DNA of 64,000 nt. Origin: Emydura subglobosa (Eukaryota; Chordata; Testudines; Chelidae). The position numbers were made by a program, and so were the translations under genes. The DNA is taken from the NCBI GenBank assembly GCA_007922225.1, contig ML680053.1, positions 10,192,870 to 10,256,869 of the forward strand. Direction: 5' to 3'. Each line of letters opens with the position of its first letter. Positions within the stretch are counted from its first letter, which is position 1. Below, piece by piece: positions 33,759 through 44,859 of this stretch. The notes under the pieces are model-generated. The model saw only the letters and a list, made by a program, of their open reading frames with translations. It searched no databases and was not told where the DNA came from.

Positions 33759-36700
33759 GCATTATTCCCAGCAATTTCAATTAGCAGACAATTCTGCATC
33801 TGAAACTTAGACCTCAGTTGCTTTTCCTTCCAGCATTTTAAATTTGGGGGGAATGTAAAAGAGGGGAGGGGGCAAAGACTCAACCAGAGGGGAAAGGTGA
33901 GGAATTAAAATTTAACCAGTAACTAGTATTTCCGTATAGCTTTGATGTTTTCTTTTAAATATTTTACAAATGGAATACATTTTACATGTGGGAAATGAAG
34001 ACAAGAGTCTCTTCTGTTCTGATATTTACTGTAGACTCTGCATTGTTTCTGTCTGGTCCTGTTAAAAATGCAGCATCCCTTTTAACAAAGACAACGTCAT
34101 CAACCATTACAGATTCAACATGTTCTACTTACAAATACAGTCTCTCATTAGAGACAATGGCTGGCTGGCTGGCTTATTAACGTTTCCTCAAATGCAAGTT
34201 CAGTCCACTGTGCTAATCTATTTTTAAACGGCTAAAAAGTCCCACCTACTCCTTCACCCTCATTTATTAAAAATGCAGTGAACTAGTTATAAAAATCATG
34301 AATCTCCTTGTGCTCCTAGCTAAGAATACTGACCATCGGCTTTAAAAGCTATGTTTTCTTATATGACTGGAATTACAAACAGAGAAAAATTAAAATGAAA
34401 GCAGAGAATCCTAGGGAAGATTGTACCCTCACATTTTGCGACTACTAACTCTGAATGTATAATGTTCAAATATCTTCCAGAAAGATGAAACCCATAACCT
34501 AGCCAGAAAGCAAAACCTTAATTCACAAGCACAAAAATAAGATAAAATCACTCCTGTCAACCACAGGATGCTACAAGTTAACTGATTGTTTACTGGGCTG
34601 AAGAGACATGAAGTCCAAAGCAAGGATCTAAGTCTTCATTTCCAGCACTAGAAACCACTAACATTCACACTGGATTTAGAAGCTGACTTCAGAAATAAAA
34701 CCTGAAAGACTCTCCCCCACCCCCACTGCAGCAGATAACTGTAGGAGGAAAAGAGTGGTAGAGGCTTTACTACCACCTTCCCTATCAGCGCAGAGCAATT
34801 TGTGTAGGATAAGCATAACTTAATAGAAAAATCTTCAGTGACTTTTAGGATTTTTAAAAATAATGCTTTACATAAACCTCCCAGAAGTCTGCAGAGATGT
34901 TAAACCCTGCCAAAGTCAGGGAGTATTTTTTGTGGGCAATGAGGTGAAGAAGCTTAAATGGAAAGACATGCATTTAAAGAAGAACAATTAGAGGAAAGGA
35001 AAAGACAGCAGGTTTTTCAACTTCTCCATAATGACAGGCACTAGGAAACTGTCGTCAATACCAAGTGAACAGCTATATTTAGTCTGTCATTGTTTGTGCC
35101 TTTTATTAGGAATGAAAAAGACAATGGTGTTTAAAGCTAGATATTGCTCAATAATGTATCCTAAAACAGCTACTTAATTTGATTCCCATTTCCGTCTGTC
35201 ATACAAATCTAGGTAATTACTAATCACAACCTCTTATAGCATAAGCAATGACTTCCGGAACAAAAGAGATTAACTATGTTCTTAACTCTTATACTACAAC
35301 TTTTACTAGTACTTAAACAGGAGTCTAGCAGCCCTAGTCAATAACTCTATCACACCCCAAAGTTATGCTCACAGACTTCTGCGGCAGCAGTTCCCAATAA
35401 ATGAGCCACAACATAGTAACATTTGCTCAGCAAAAAATATGAGAGGTTTAATTGATGCTTTTCTCCTTCACTTTTCAAGTGAATAAAAAGCGAAAGAAAT
35501 CACGGTTTATTTCTCAGTACAATACATTAACAATTACAATTAAGCACCTAATCCATTGAAAAAAATTCACAGATCTTGGGGAATTGTGATCCACTAGAGG
35601 AATGTGATTCAAAAAAGCAAAGATGATACATGCACAGACTTGAAGCTGCTTCTAAGCAAGGATCAGGCAAGCATGTAGATATATATGAAAATCAAGTTTA
35701 GGCCAGGTCAGATGCCTGCTTTCTGCCGAATGGATTACTAAAGACTTAGTTCAGGAAAGTCTCTGAAGTATTCTTATACCGCATAGTCTTAAAACGTTAC
35801 CGTTTCAAAATTAACAACAGGAAAATGGGAATCTTACAAAAAGAAAACAGAACAGTGTAGACATAAAAATGCATCTTATATGACTCCCATGTGATCACTT
35901 GCATAAGAGAGATTTAGGGCAATGGAAAATAATACAAAGTCCAGCCCCTAAGTCTTTATAAAAGGAAAGCTTCCATTGCCTTCAGATGTTTGGGGAGGGG
36001 AAATCTTCCAGGAAATGGCAAGACCCTGACCTTTATACATAGCAGTCTCCTGCTCTTGTGATAGCCAGCTGATACATGAAGATTGGGGCATCTGACTGGT
36101 AGTGAGAGAAGCAAAACCTCTACGCAAACCAACACAAGGTTAGTCTGGCAGGGGCTGGATCATGTAACCTACATAAACTAATCCCAGTAGCATTTTTGCA
36201 CCATGGCCTGCACATTTCTTAGTCCAATAATCTATTTTTTAGGCATTCCTCTCTTCAAGAAATGAACCATATTTTATAATGACTATTAACCACAAGAAGG
36301 AAGAGTTCCCTATCCAAAGCATCTAATGATGGTTATGACGACTGCCCTTGGTACAAAGCTGACAATAGTAAGTCCACAACAGGGGAAAAATCTCTACATT
36401 CAGAAGTACTGCCAGAGCTGCAAACTTCAGTTGAAGCCTTCAGGGCTTCTTTAAACACAAGACCACAGGAAAGAACCCCACTGGAAGTTGGGAGTCCACA
36501 AACCCACAGAAGTATCTGTATCGGATAGTTATAGCCCCTTTTAAACAAAGGCACAACATGCAGGACCCTGCATATTCTGAGGCTATGAAGGAACCATCTT
36601 TGGCTGTGGAATGTTGCCACTGCTTTATGAACATACACCTCTCAGAAGGGAAAAAGTAGGAACTCTGATTAACACTGTACTTGCTCTGTGTGGGCTCAGG

Positions 36701-36942
36701 CAGAAGGAGCAAAATGCCCTTTGAGTGAGTGCTCGATCCTCTGAGGTTCTGAGCATGCTCCACTCCCATTAGATGATTTGGAGGTAACTCTGCTGTAATA
36801 GGTGCTCTGTCTCTTCTACTTAGGAACAGGCAGACTGAATTATATAGTAATGCAGTATAATAATAGTACAGGAGGAACATGGCAATGACAGCAGCATTCC
36901 CCAACAAGAAAAAAAGGGTGAACCCTACTACAGGAAGCCCCT
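33759..36942. other. Repeat-poor DNA upstream of the DLG2 exon
   Basis: Proximal promoter and upstream intronic DNA of longer DLG2 isoforms if the exon call is right. I see almost no interspersed repeats. A 173-codon minus-strand frame at 36440-36961 has no recognisable similarity, and its first codons lie in the inverted repeat that follows, so I treat it as chance. Confidence 0.45.
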
Positions 36943-37035
36943 GCAATGCCCTCCACACCATTTAAGCACCAGTCCCTCGTTTAAGCATCATGAAGGGCCT
37001 TCAGAAGAGTTTGCTGGCATAACGGTGACCCACAC

Positions 37036-37652
37036 ACAGGCATTGGCAGCGGGGACCAGACCTGGGACCTCTGTAGCTTAAAACATGAGCTTGTACTGCA
37101 TCAGCTAAAAGACGTCTCTTTGTTAGCCAAGGTAGTAGCAGGCTCATCATTCTCTAAGGCAGGGGTGTCAAACATACAGCCCGCGGGCCGCATTTGGCCC
37201 ACGAACTTTTTTTATGTGGCCCGCGAACCTCTTTGATCCCGGCCGCTGAAAGTAAGTAGTGGTGCCGCCAAAAGTCTGCATTGCCACTTTAAGAGATTTG
37301 TCTAGAGTCTTAAAGCGGCAACACCTTCCCCTCCAGTACACTGCCGCCGAAAAGGGAAAGTCGTCCTCAGTTTTTCGGCGGCAGGTATCCCTCCTAGAAA
37401 TCTCTTAAAGTGGCAATGTCAGTGTCCCCACAGCGAAACGGTAGTGTCGAAAACTACTGATGCTGCGCCGCCGAAAATGGGCAGAGTGCCTGAAATATTC
37501 GGCGGAGAGCATTGTATGGCCCCTTCAAAGTACAGGTTCTGTGATTTCGGCCCATCACCTCGAGCGAGTTTGACACCCCTGCTCTAAGGGGCCTAGTCAC
37601 CACTAGAAGGTGACAGAGCGCCACTCTGAGCAAGCAGGGGTTACACTGGAAT
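37036..37652 (-). repeat. tRNA-like (SINE-type) repeat in the left arm, split by a hAT MITE
   Basis: This block is absent from the opposite arm, so it is an insertion. On the minus strand at 37110-37043 it shows a tRNA-like order: an A-box-like 'tagctgatgcagta' and, 34 bases later, a B-box-like 'ggtctggtccc'. A SINE head or tRNA pseudogene is possible. The remainder (37036-37159 plus 37582-37652) has no known similarity to me. The spacing fits a pol III promoter, but the B box departs from consensus. Confidence 0.45.
37152..37589. mobile_element. hAT MITE with perfect 14-bp ends and 8-bp target duplication
   Basis: The element (37160-37581, 422 bp) starts CAGGGGTGTCAAAC and ends GTTTGACACCCCTG, perfectly inverted. 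CTCTAAGG flanks it (37152-37159 and 37582-37589). The termini are hAT-like (Charlie group). The interior is CpG-rich with repeated 'gccgccgaaaa' and 'ttcggcgg' words and no open transposase. Confidence 0.92.
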
Positions 37653-38224
37653 GGGGTGAATTTCACCCAAGATTTGGAACATCGTCAAATAGACACAAGC
37701 AGTTTGGGAGCTACTAGGTCCAAGAAAAAGCCACATGGAAACCCAGGTGAGAGACCGAGAGAAGGAAACTGAAAAGAGATGTCCCTTGCCCTCTTCATAA
37801 CAACAGGAGAGGAAAAGTAGTAATGCCCTTCCCCAAAAGGAGCAGAGCATGGGCAAGGAGATGCCCTCTGCGATGATGTAAGCAGACAGACATAATTGTG
37901 GAGACTTTTCAACATCAACCAGGAGATTTAGCTACACAACTACTATGAGTATCAGTAATGACAATTGAAATCATTATACGTGTGCATGTGCCAATCACCC
38001 TTCCCCATGCTCCCCTCCTTCTGGGGAAGGGTGCTACTACTTTCTCTCTCCTGTTGTTGATGAGGAGGGTAAGGAACATCTCTTTTCAGTTTTCTTTACT
38101 CTTTTTCTCATCCAAGTTTCCATGTGGCTGTTTCTTGGATCTGGTAGCTCATAAACTACTTGTGTCTATTTGACGGTGTTCCCAAATCTTGGGTGAAATT
38201 CACCTCATGCCAGCAAACTCTTTT

Positions 38225-38333
38225 GAAGGCCCATAGAATCATACGATATTAGGGTAGGAAGGGACCTCAGAAGGACATCCAGTCCAACCCCCAGGTCATC
38301 TAGTCCAACCATTCATGATGCTTAAACTAGGGA
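38225..38333 (-). repeat. CR1 LINE 3' end inserted in the right arm of the inverted repeat
   Basis: 'agaatcatacgatattaggg', 'gaagggacctcagaagg' and 'catccagtccaaccccc' are the reverse of a CR1 3' UTR end. It breaks the arm sequence that continues at 38334 ('catgatgctt'), matching 36984-36990 on the other side. Confidence 0.8.
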
Positions 38334-38386
38334 TTGGTGTGTAAGTGGTGTGGAGGGTACATTTTTAATGTTTTCTGTCTTTTAGA

Positions 38387-39220
38387 CTTATAGAATGATT
38401 GACTTCAAGGTCAGAAGCAACCATCGTAATCATCTAGTCTGACCTCCTTCACATTGCAGGCCACAGAATCTCATCTACCCACTCTTGTGATAGACCCCAA
38501 ACCACCAGCTGAGTTACTGAAGTCCTCAAATCATGGTTTAAAGATTCAAGTTTCAGAGAATTCACCATTCACATTAGCTTAAACCAGCACATGACCTGTT
38601 CACCCTGCTGCAGAGGAAGGTGAAAGAAACCCAGATTTTCTGCCAATCTCTGCTGATGTGTCCTAGAGTGGGAGGAATTCCTTCCTGCCCCCAAATATGG
38701 CAATCAGTTAGACCCTGAGCATGTGGGCAAGACTCACCAGGCACATACCAGAGAATTCTCTCTCAGTAGTAACTCAGAGCCCTCCCCATCTAGGCTCCCA
38801 CCTTCGGCTGTTGGGGATTTTTGCTACTGGCAGTGGCCAATGGGCCAATGCCATTGTAGGCAGTCTCATCATACCATCCCTTCCATAAACTTATTAAGCT
38901 CAGTGTTGAAGCCAGTTAGGTTTTTTGCCCCCACTGCTCCCCTTGGCAGGCTGTTCCAGAACTTCACTCCTTTGATGGTTAGAAAACTTTGCCTAATTTC
39001 AAGCCTTAACTTGGTAATGGCCAATTTATATCCATTTGTTCCTGTGTCGACATTGGTGCTTAACTTAAATAACTCCTTTCCCTCCCTGGCATTTATCCCT
39101 CTGATGTATTTATAGAGAGCAATCATATCTCCCCTCAGCCTTCTTTTGGTTAGGCCAAACAAGCCAAGCTCATTGGGTCCCCTCTCATAAGGCAGGTTTT
39201 CCACTCCTCAGATCAACTCC
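38387..39220 (-). repeat. CR1 LINE 3' part with long 3' UTR
   Basis: A 111-codon frame (39204 down to 38869) holds the RT C-terminal tail: 'LFGLTKRRLRGDMIALYKYI', 'LFKLSTNVDTGTNGYKLA', 'LRLEIRQSFLTIKGVKFWN'. It is followed by a 3' UTR of about 480 bases ending at 38387. The frame is intact across the fragment, suggesting a moderate age. It is the same subfamily as the 26.9-kb copy. Confidence 0.9.
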
Positions 39221-40550
39221 ATTTTCAGAGCACTGCTTCACCCTATGTCACTCCAGTTTCAAACTAATGTATCAATTCTACTGCAACATACCTATTTTAT
39301 AGTAATGTAACAACTTCCCTGCCTAACTAGTTTTATACCAGTGCAACAGCATAAATTTCAATGGAAGCACACCCACGTAAAACTGGAGTAACTCAGCAGG
39401 GAAACAGGCTCTATGTTAATATTTTAGAGATATGATGGTGCAAGACCACATGCTGGCTGTGACCGAACTGGTAAAGCATACAATTGATTCAAAACCTAAA
39501 GAGGTTTATATAATTCATACAGTATACATTTTAATTTCTTTGATTATTTTTCTATTTTTACATTGTTTTGCCAGAAACTTCAACATGCTGAAATTATCAG
39601 CATCAAGGGGCAGGTGTTGTAGAAAACATAGTGTTTTGCTACGGATTTCAGGTCTAGCATGTGTTCACAGGGCCTTTATGGAAAAACATATCTTGCTGCA
39701 GGAATTACTAGCTTGGGGCCTCATTCTATATAAACTTGCTACGGAGCACTTGGAATTACTTGTGGTAGTGACAGTAAGTGTTTGCAGGACAGGGCTCTTA
39801 GATTCTCTGTTAAAAATCCAATAGTGAAGCAAGGGAAACTATGACAAGCAGAGGTGCTAAAAGAGTGTTTTGAATTGAGTGGATCTTGAAATTTCCAGAG
39901 AGAGAGAGAGGGCGTGAGAGTGAGGCTGAATAAATTATTCACGGGTTATCCCTCTTCAGTAATATAAAGGCATCCCTGACACTCTGGCATTATTATGTAA
40001 AGGTTGCTATGGCAAATATCTTCTTGCATTTCAGGCCCGTAAATAATGAAGACTTTCCCCTGGGCAGGTTTAACGTAAGCAACAGCCTCCCCTGATAGTG
40101 CTTCGTTCTGTTTTCCCTCTGGAATCTGACAAATACACACTTGTATTCTTGATCAGATTACCGTTTACTGTTTCTGTTGTTGTGTCAAGGAAAGGGTTTG
40201 ACTGGATATTGGAAAAAACGATATAATTTCCTTGGAAGTAGTTTCTTCTCGATGTTAGGTATTTTTTGATAAACCATCCCTTTGTGGTTAGTATTTCAAA
40301 ACAATACCACAAATCCATTTATAGGCAGATCTCAGGAAAGCAAATGGCAGCAAAAATAAAGTTTTAAATAAACAATGGTCCTGGTCCTGTGTCTTCAACT
40401 ATCCTTCTCCTTCTGTCAGCTGGCTATAAATTTAACAGTGAAAAAGAAGGAACAGAGACCCAGATTGAAGGGGTAGCAGAAGACTTCAAAAGACTCGTTA
40501 GGCTTCTACAACTAACTTAAAGCCCCATTTGGCCCTCAATGTGTACCAGT
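39221..40550. other. Unassigned sequence with a MITE remnant
   Basis: At 39320-39405 'tttataccagtgcaacagc', 'aatttcaatgga' and 'gtaaaactggagtaactcagcag' resemble a foldback MITE half. A (GA)n run lies at 39899-39912. The 130-codon plus frame at 39432 has no recognisable similarity. Confidence 0.4.
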
Positions 40551-40864
40551 AACTAGAGCTGAACAAATACTGGGTTTTTCGGTTTGCTGGCAATTCAAAA
40601 TAATAATAATAAAAAAAATTAGTTTTGGGTAAAACTGAAAATAAATTTTTTCAAAGTGTTCAGTAAATCAAGAACTCAAAAAAATTGTTTTGTTTCTGTT
40701 TTGATTTTGACTATTTAAAAACATTTCTGATTGTGTTTTAAATAAAATTAAAGGACATTTTTAATAAAAAGTTATTTTGAACAAAAACATGAAAATGTTT
40801 CATTTAAAAAATGTTGAAACAAAACATTGTTTTCAGATTTTTTTTTAAATTTATTTTCTTCTTT

Positions 40865-40901
<37 letters not shown>

Positions 40902-41022
40902 ACACACACAGCAAAACAATCTGCCATAATCAACCCGAAATCATGAAATGTTTCAGCATTGAAAAATCTACATTTTCACCAAGCAAAAATTTTGGTTGAA
41001 AACTTTTAGCCAGCTGTATCTG
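40551..41022. mobile_element. AT-rich MITE containing a (CA)n microsatellite
   Basis: The left end 'agagctgaacaaata' and right end 'aacttttagccagctg' are partly inverted. The interior is AT-rich with 'gaaaatgtttc' and 'aaaaattttggttgaaaac' words. The relative at 43445-43832 ends 'gtttttgaccagctcta'. A CA tract (40867-40910) has expanded inside. The ends are approximate. Confidence 0.5.
40867..40910. repeat. (CA)n microsatellite
   Basis: About 22 CA units with one T interruption. Confidence 0.97.
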
Positions 41023-42644
41023 TAATCCACTGGTCAGCATGTATTTGTAAAGCCTGGCTCTTTAGTTCACACGATAGTGACTCCTGTTTCTCGCTTTGGA
41101 GGTCATCCATTTAATCCCTATTACGGCAGCCATCACATGTCCATATTATATTCAGTGACTAAGAGATAACAGCAACCTCCTCACTAAATTTATGATCTGA
41201 CAACATCCTTCTAAAAGGGATGTATCCCTAGATTCACAGTTAAGGTCAATGTCAATGCCATATAATACTCTTGCTTTTGAATTTCCTGTTCTCAATAATG
41301 AAAGTCATTGTGCAGGTCAATTACACATTACCAGAAATTTAGCAGTTTTTGACACAATTCAGGTGAATTCAGCAAAGCATTAACATTCTTGATAATACTT
41401 TCAACTTTCCTAACTGATTTCCAACCTCTACTACAATATGGTGCCATAACCATAAGGAAGTCCAGGATAAAGATTCAAAGCCCAACATCCTAAAACATTT
41501 GAAACCTCAAGGGCCATCATAAACTCCATCAGCACAACTTCCAAAAGTTACAAGTTTCTCCGTCCAGCTTGGTGTATAGAGGGGCTGTTCCTTTCCTGAA
41601 CACAGAAGAATTTGCAAGCTCTAGTTGCATAACTCAATATAATGAGAGAGATTCTGATCTTTATATTGTGCACTCTCTGACAACAACAAACAACAACAAT
41701 AAAAACAGGAAAGGGAATAACTTTAATATGAATGTCTGCTTAGTTGTAGAATTTGGCTCTTAAGGAGTTCAGGCCTACTGTGAGTCAGTCCAATGAACAA
41801 GATAGAGACATCAAAAAACCTTATGGGAAGTCTATGAAGTGAGAATTGTGAGAAGTCTATGATTTATTTAGCCAAAAATAAAATTTGGACTTTTCATGGA
41901 TATTTCAAAACCCTGGAGAAAATTTTGTAGAATTTTTTTATGATTTGCCATTGATACAATTGTGAATTAACATTTTACTCATTTAGTTTATGAACTATTG
42001 CTAAGCATAAAATCCATATTTCCATGGTAACAGTGTGAGTGAAAAAGGACCTCCAGTGTTCTATTTCATGGATTTTTTAATTACAAAAAACCCTTCACAA
42101 TTCAATTTTAAGAATTACTGTATTTTTTCCTACAATAATTTAAAAAAAAAAATAAAAGCATTGTTATCCTAAAGCTGCATAAAGAATCTCTTTTACTTTG
42201 TACTGCACTTGATAAAAGACTATATGTCAAAGAGTTAGGATTTTATTCCTTCTACAATAATTTTAGAGAAGGAAACCATTAAAAAGGAGTTTCTGTCAAA
42301 GTGAAAAACAGGAGATAAAGTTGTGTAACAGCTGTATTAATTTGTGCACTATACTTGCACGTACACACAAGGTCATGTTTTTTAATAGTGTACCCGATAC
42401 TTTCCCCCTAAGAAGCAAAGCTGTGGCCGACTGTATAAGACGTGGAGAGCTCAATGGATGAACATCCATGAGCCAAGATGTACTTTGTCCCAGTTTCTAT
42501 TTTGGATTCATTGGACACCAATTATCAGCCTTAAATATCAGTGAATACCAACTACAAATGAATGTAGCAAGACATGTAACAAATTATTCTGAAAAAACAG
42601 TCTTCTAAATTTTATTGGTATTTGAAAAATAAATCAAATCTACA
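41023..42644. other. Unassigned intronic sequence
   Basis: AT-rich. No gene, RNA or repeat family recognised. Confidence 0.4.
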
Positions 42645-42872
42645 CAACATTTTAACGTTGGGGTGATTAACGACTGGAACAAACGACAAAGGGAAGTGAT
42701 GGATTTTCCATCTCTTGAAGTCCTCAAGTCAAGATTGGATACCTTTCTGGACCTTTAGTCGAACACAAGTTATTGGCTCAATACAAGGGTAACTGGGTGA
42801 AATTTATTGGCCTGTGATACAAAGGAGATCAAACTAAATGATCTAATGGGCCTTCTGGCCTTAAACCTATTA
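42645..42872 (+). repeat. CR1 LINE 3' end
   Basis: 'ggggtgattaacgactggaac' and 'tcaagtcaagattggatacc' give the end of the RT frame. 'gatctaatgggccttctggcctt' is the terminal UTR. Confidence 0.8.
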
Positions 42873-42924
42873 AACTTAGGTAAATTTTGTTTAATTTTTT
42901 TAAATTCTCAGTATAGATATATTA

Positions 42925-43345
42925 AGAAAGTGGCCTATAGTGTTAGACATGAGGAGCTTAATGTATTTAACTGAACAAAGAGAAGGTTAAGGAATGACTT
43001 GATTACAGTTTATAAGTACCTACAGGAGGAACAAATAATTAATAATGGGCTTTTCAATCTAGCAGAAAAAGGTATAACATGATCAAATGGCTGGAAGCTA
43101 AAGCTAGACAAATTCAGACTGGAAATAAGGTGTACATTTGTAGCAGTGAGTAATTAATCACTGAAAACAGTTTACCAAGGGTCATTGTGGATTCTCCATC
43201 ATTGATAATTTAAAAAACAAGATTGGATGTTTTTCTAAAAAGTTTGCACTAGGAATTACTTTGGGGAAGTTCTATGGCTGTGATATACAGGAAGTCAGAC
43301 TAAATTATCACAATGGTCCCTTCTGGCCTTCAAATCTATGAAGCA
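42925..43345 (+). repeat. CR1 LINE 3' fragment next to the previous one
   Basis: Translated remnants include 'LNVFNxTKRRLRNDLITVYKYLQEEQIINN' and 'LKLDKFRLEIRCTFVA', then 'cagactaaattatcacaatgg' and 'caaatctatgaa'. It repeats the order of the preceding fragment, so two separate copies lie head to tail. It is closest to the 21.8-kb copy. Confidence 0.83.
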
Positions 43346-43444
43346 CCTCACCACAATCTGTTACTCTTCTTACCAGGACCAAGGAGATCAGTTGAGGAAT
43401 TTGAAAAGTTCAGTAGAACATTATAGTCACTTTAAGCTATTAAT

Positions 43445-43832
43445 ATGCTAGCAAAATGGGATTTTTTTCAAAAACTGTCTGTCCAGAAATATCCAAATTG
43501 CAGAAAGAAATCTAGGCCAAGACATTACATTAAAATATTAAATATAAGATATACAATTTATATAAATATAATATATTAAAGTATTAATATAATATAAAAG
43601 TCCAAATGAAATTATTCAAAACAAAGTCAAAATGAAACATTTTTACTTTATCAAAACAAAGTATTTCAACGTTATTGAAAAGAAACAAGAAAGTTGAAAT
43701 AATTCATTTTGATATTTTCACATCTAAAATTTTGTCGAAATTGGCATATTTCTGTGAAACATTTTGATTTAGAATTAACTTCATTTTCCATTGGAAATTT
43801 GTTCTATCCAAATGTTTTTGACCAGCTCTAAC
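43445..43832. mobile_element. AT-rich MITE, second copy
   Basis: Dense in 'caaaatgaaacattttt', 'ttttgtcgaaatt' and 'gaaacattttga' words and ends 'gaccagctcta'. It resembles the unit at 40551-41022. The left boundary is uncertain. Confidence 0.45.
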
Positions 43833-44859
43833 AACCAGCCCCTAGCAGCAGGTTAAAATGGTCTCTTCTTAAATATCAAGCACAGCAGTGTTAACTTCTG
43901 GTAGCAATAAATGGCCTGCATGCTTACCCTCAAAGTTGCCCTCTTTCCCCTTCAGTATTCCCCAGAGTTAAATGGAATGAGGACCAGACAATATCAAGGA
44001 ACACCTGCAATTAAAATGGTCTCTAAACTGCAAATTATTGCTATACCCTAATGACATTTTGCTCTAGCTTTAATAACTTTCTATCTTGCTAATCTCCAGC
44101 AAATCCTCGATACATTTGGTAACTTATTTGATTATAAGATGACCTGTGAATAGTTTATTACCCCTGTGGGCAAAATTCTTCTCTGAGATCTATATTGTAG
44201 TACTCAGGTTTTGTATTCTACTCTCCCTACATGCAAGACAAGTTTGGGGGATGCATGTATGCAGAGAGCAGAATACAAACATTGACTACAGCCCTACTTA
44301 TCTGAGAGGAAAATGTTCCCATTCCTTTAATGCTTTATTTAAGACTTGCTGGTAACACTCTCTTTTACAGAAAGAAGTAATGGCATACCCATTTCATACA
44401 GTAGCAAAAAAAAGAAAAAGCCCAGGAAAACTGGGCCAAAATCCTTTCTCAGTCACAACATGAGTAACTGTTTTGACTTCAGTGGAGTTACTAGAGTTCT
44501 ACAGCAGTGTTAAGAGATCACAATCTGGCCTACAGTATTCAGCACACTAAAAATAGAATACTATATATTTAGTGAAATCCTGGCTCCCTTGGAGTCGATG
44601 ATAAAAGAACCCCATTCACTTCAATAGGGCCAGGATTTCAGCCATTTTCTGTACTGTAAAAAATGGATTTTTTAAACAAATTTCTGTGATAATGTGTATG
44701 TTTGGGGTTGGATTACTATTTAAAAAAAACAGTGCTCCCGGATAATCTTCTGGAGATTATCTTGATGAGATTTAGGGTGTCTAATTTCCACTTGCTTTCT
44801 CATGGTAGATGTGGAGTAACCAGTCATTGTTCTTTGCACAATTTGCCATCAGCTTTCAC
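43833..44859. other. Unassigned sequence with two foldback MITE scraps
   Basis: At 44431-44530 'gggccaaaatcctttctca' faces 'agatcacaatctggcct'. At 44573-44640 'gaaatcctggct' faces 'gccaggatttca', with the core 'cattcacttcaatagg'. No gene is visible. Confidence 0.5.

Larger units (their letters stand above)
36943..38362. repeat. Large inverted repeat (foldback element) with three later insertions
   Basis: The left arm (36943-37035 and 37653-37920) and the right arm (37975-38224 and 38334-38362) are inverted copies. Examples: 'gaagagtttgctggca' against 'tgccagcaaactcttt'; 'tgaatttcacccaagattt' against 'aaatcttgggtgaaattca'; 'cctccacacca' against 'tggtgtggaggg'. The centre is near 37945. Facing frames in the two arms encode similar peptides (both ending LLVSI) only because of the symmetry. 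A tRNA-like repeat and a hAT MITE sit in the left arm, a CR1 end in the right arm. Without insertions it would be about 690 bases, probably a foldback DNA transposon. I found no transposase. Confidence 0.75.

Noticed and set aside
36440..36961. 173-codon minus-strand frame, the longest in the window
   Set aside because: No recognisable domain, no splice or codon evidence, and its first codons fall in the arm of an inverted repeat.
37685..38173. Two similar peptides in opposite frames, both ending LLVSI
   Set aside because: They are the translation of two inverted-repeat arms, not a duplicated gene.
40867..40910. CA repeat as possible array
   Set aside because: Simple microsatellite; no spacer-repeat structure, so not a CRISPR array.
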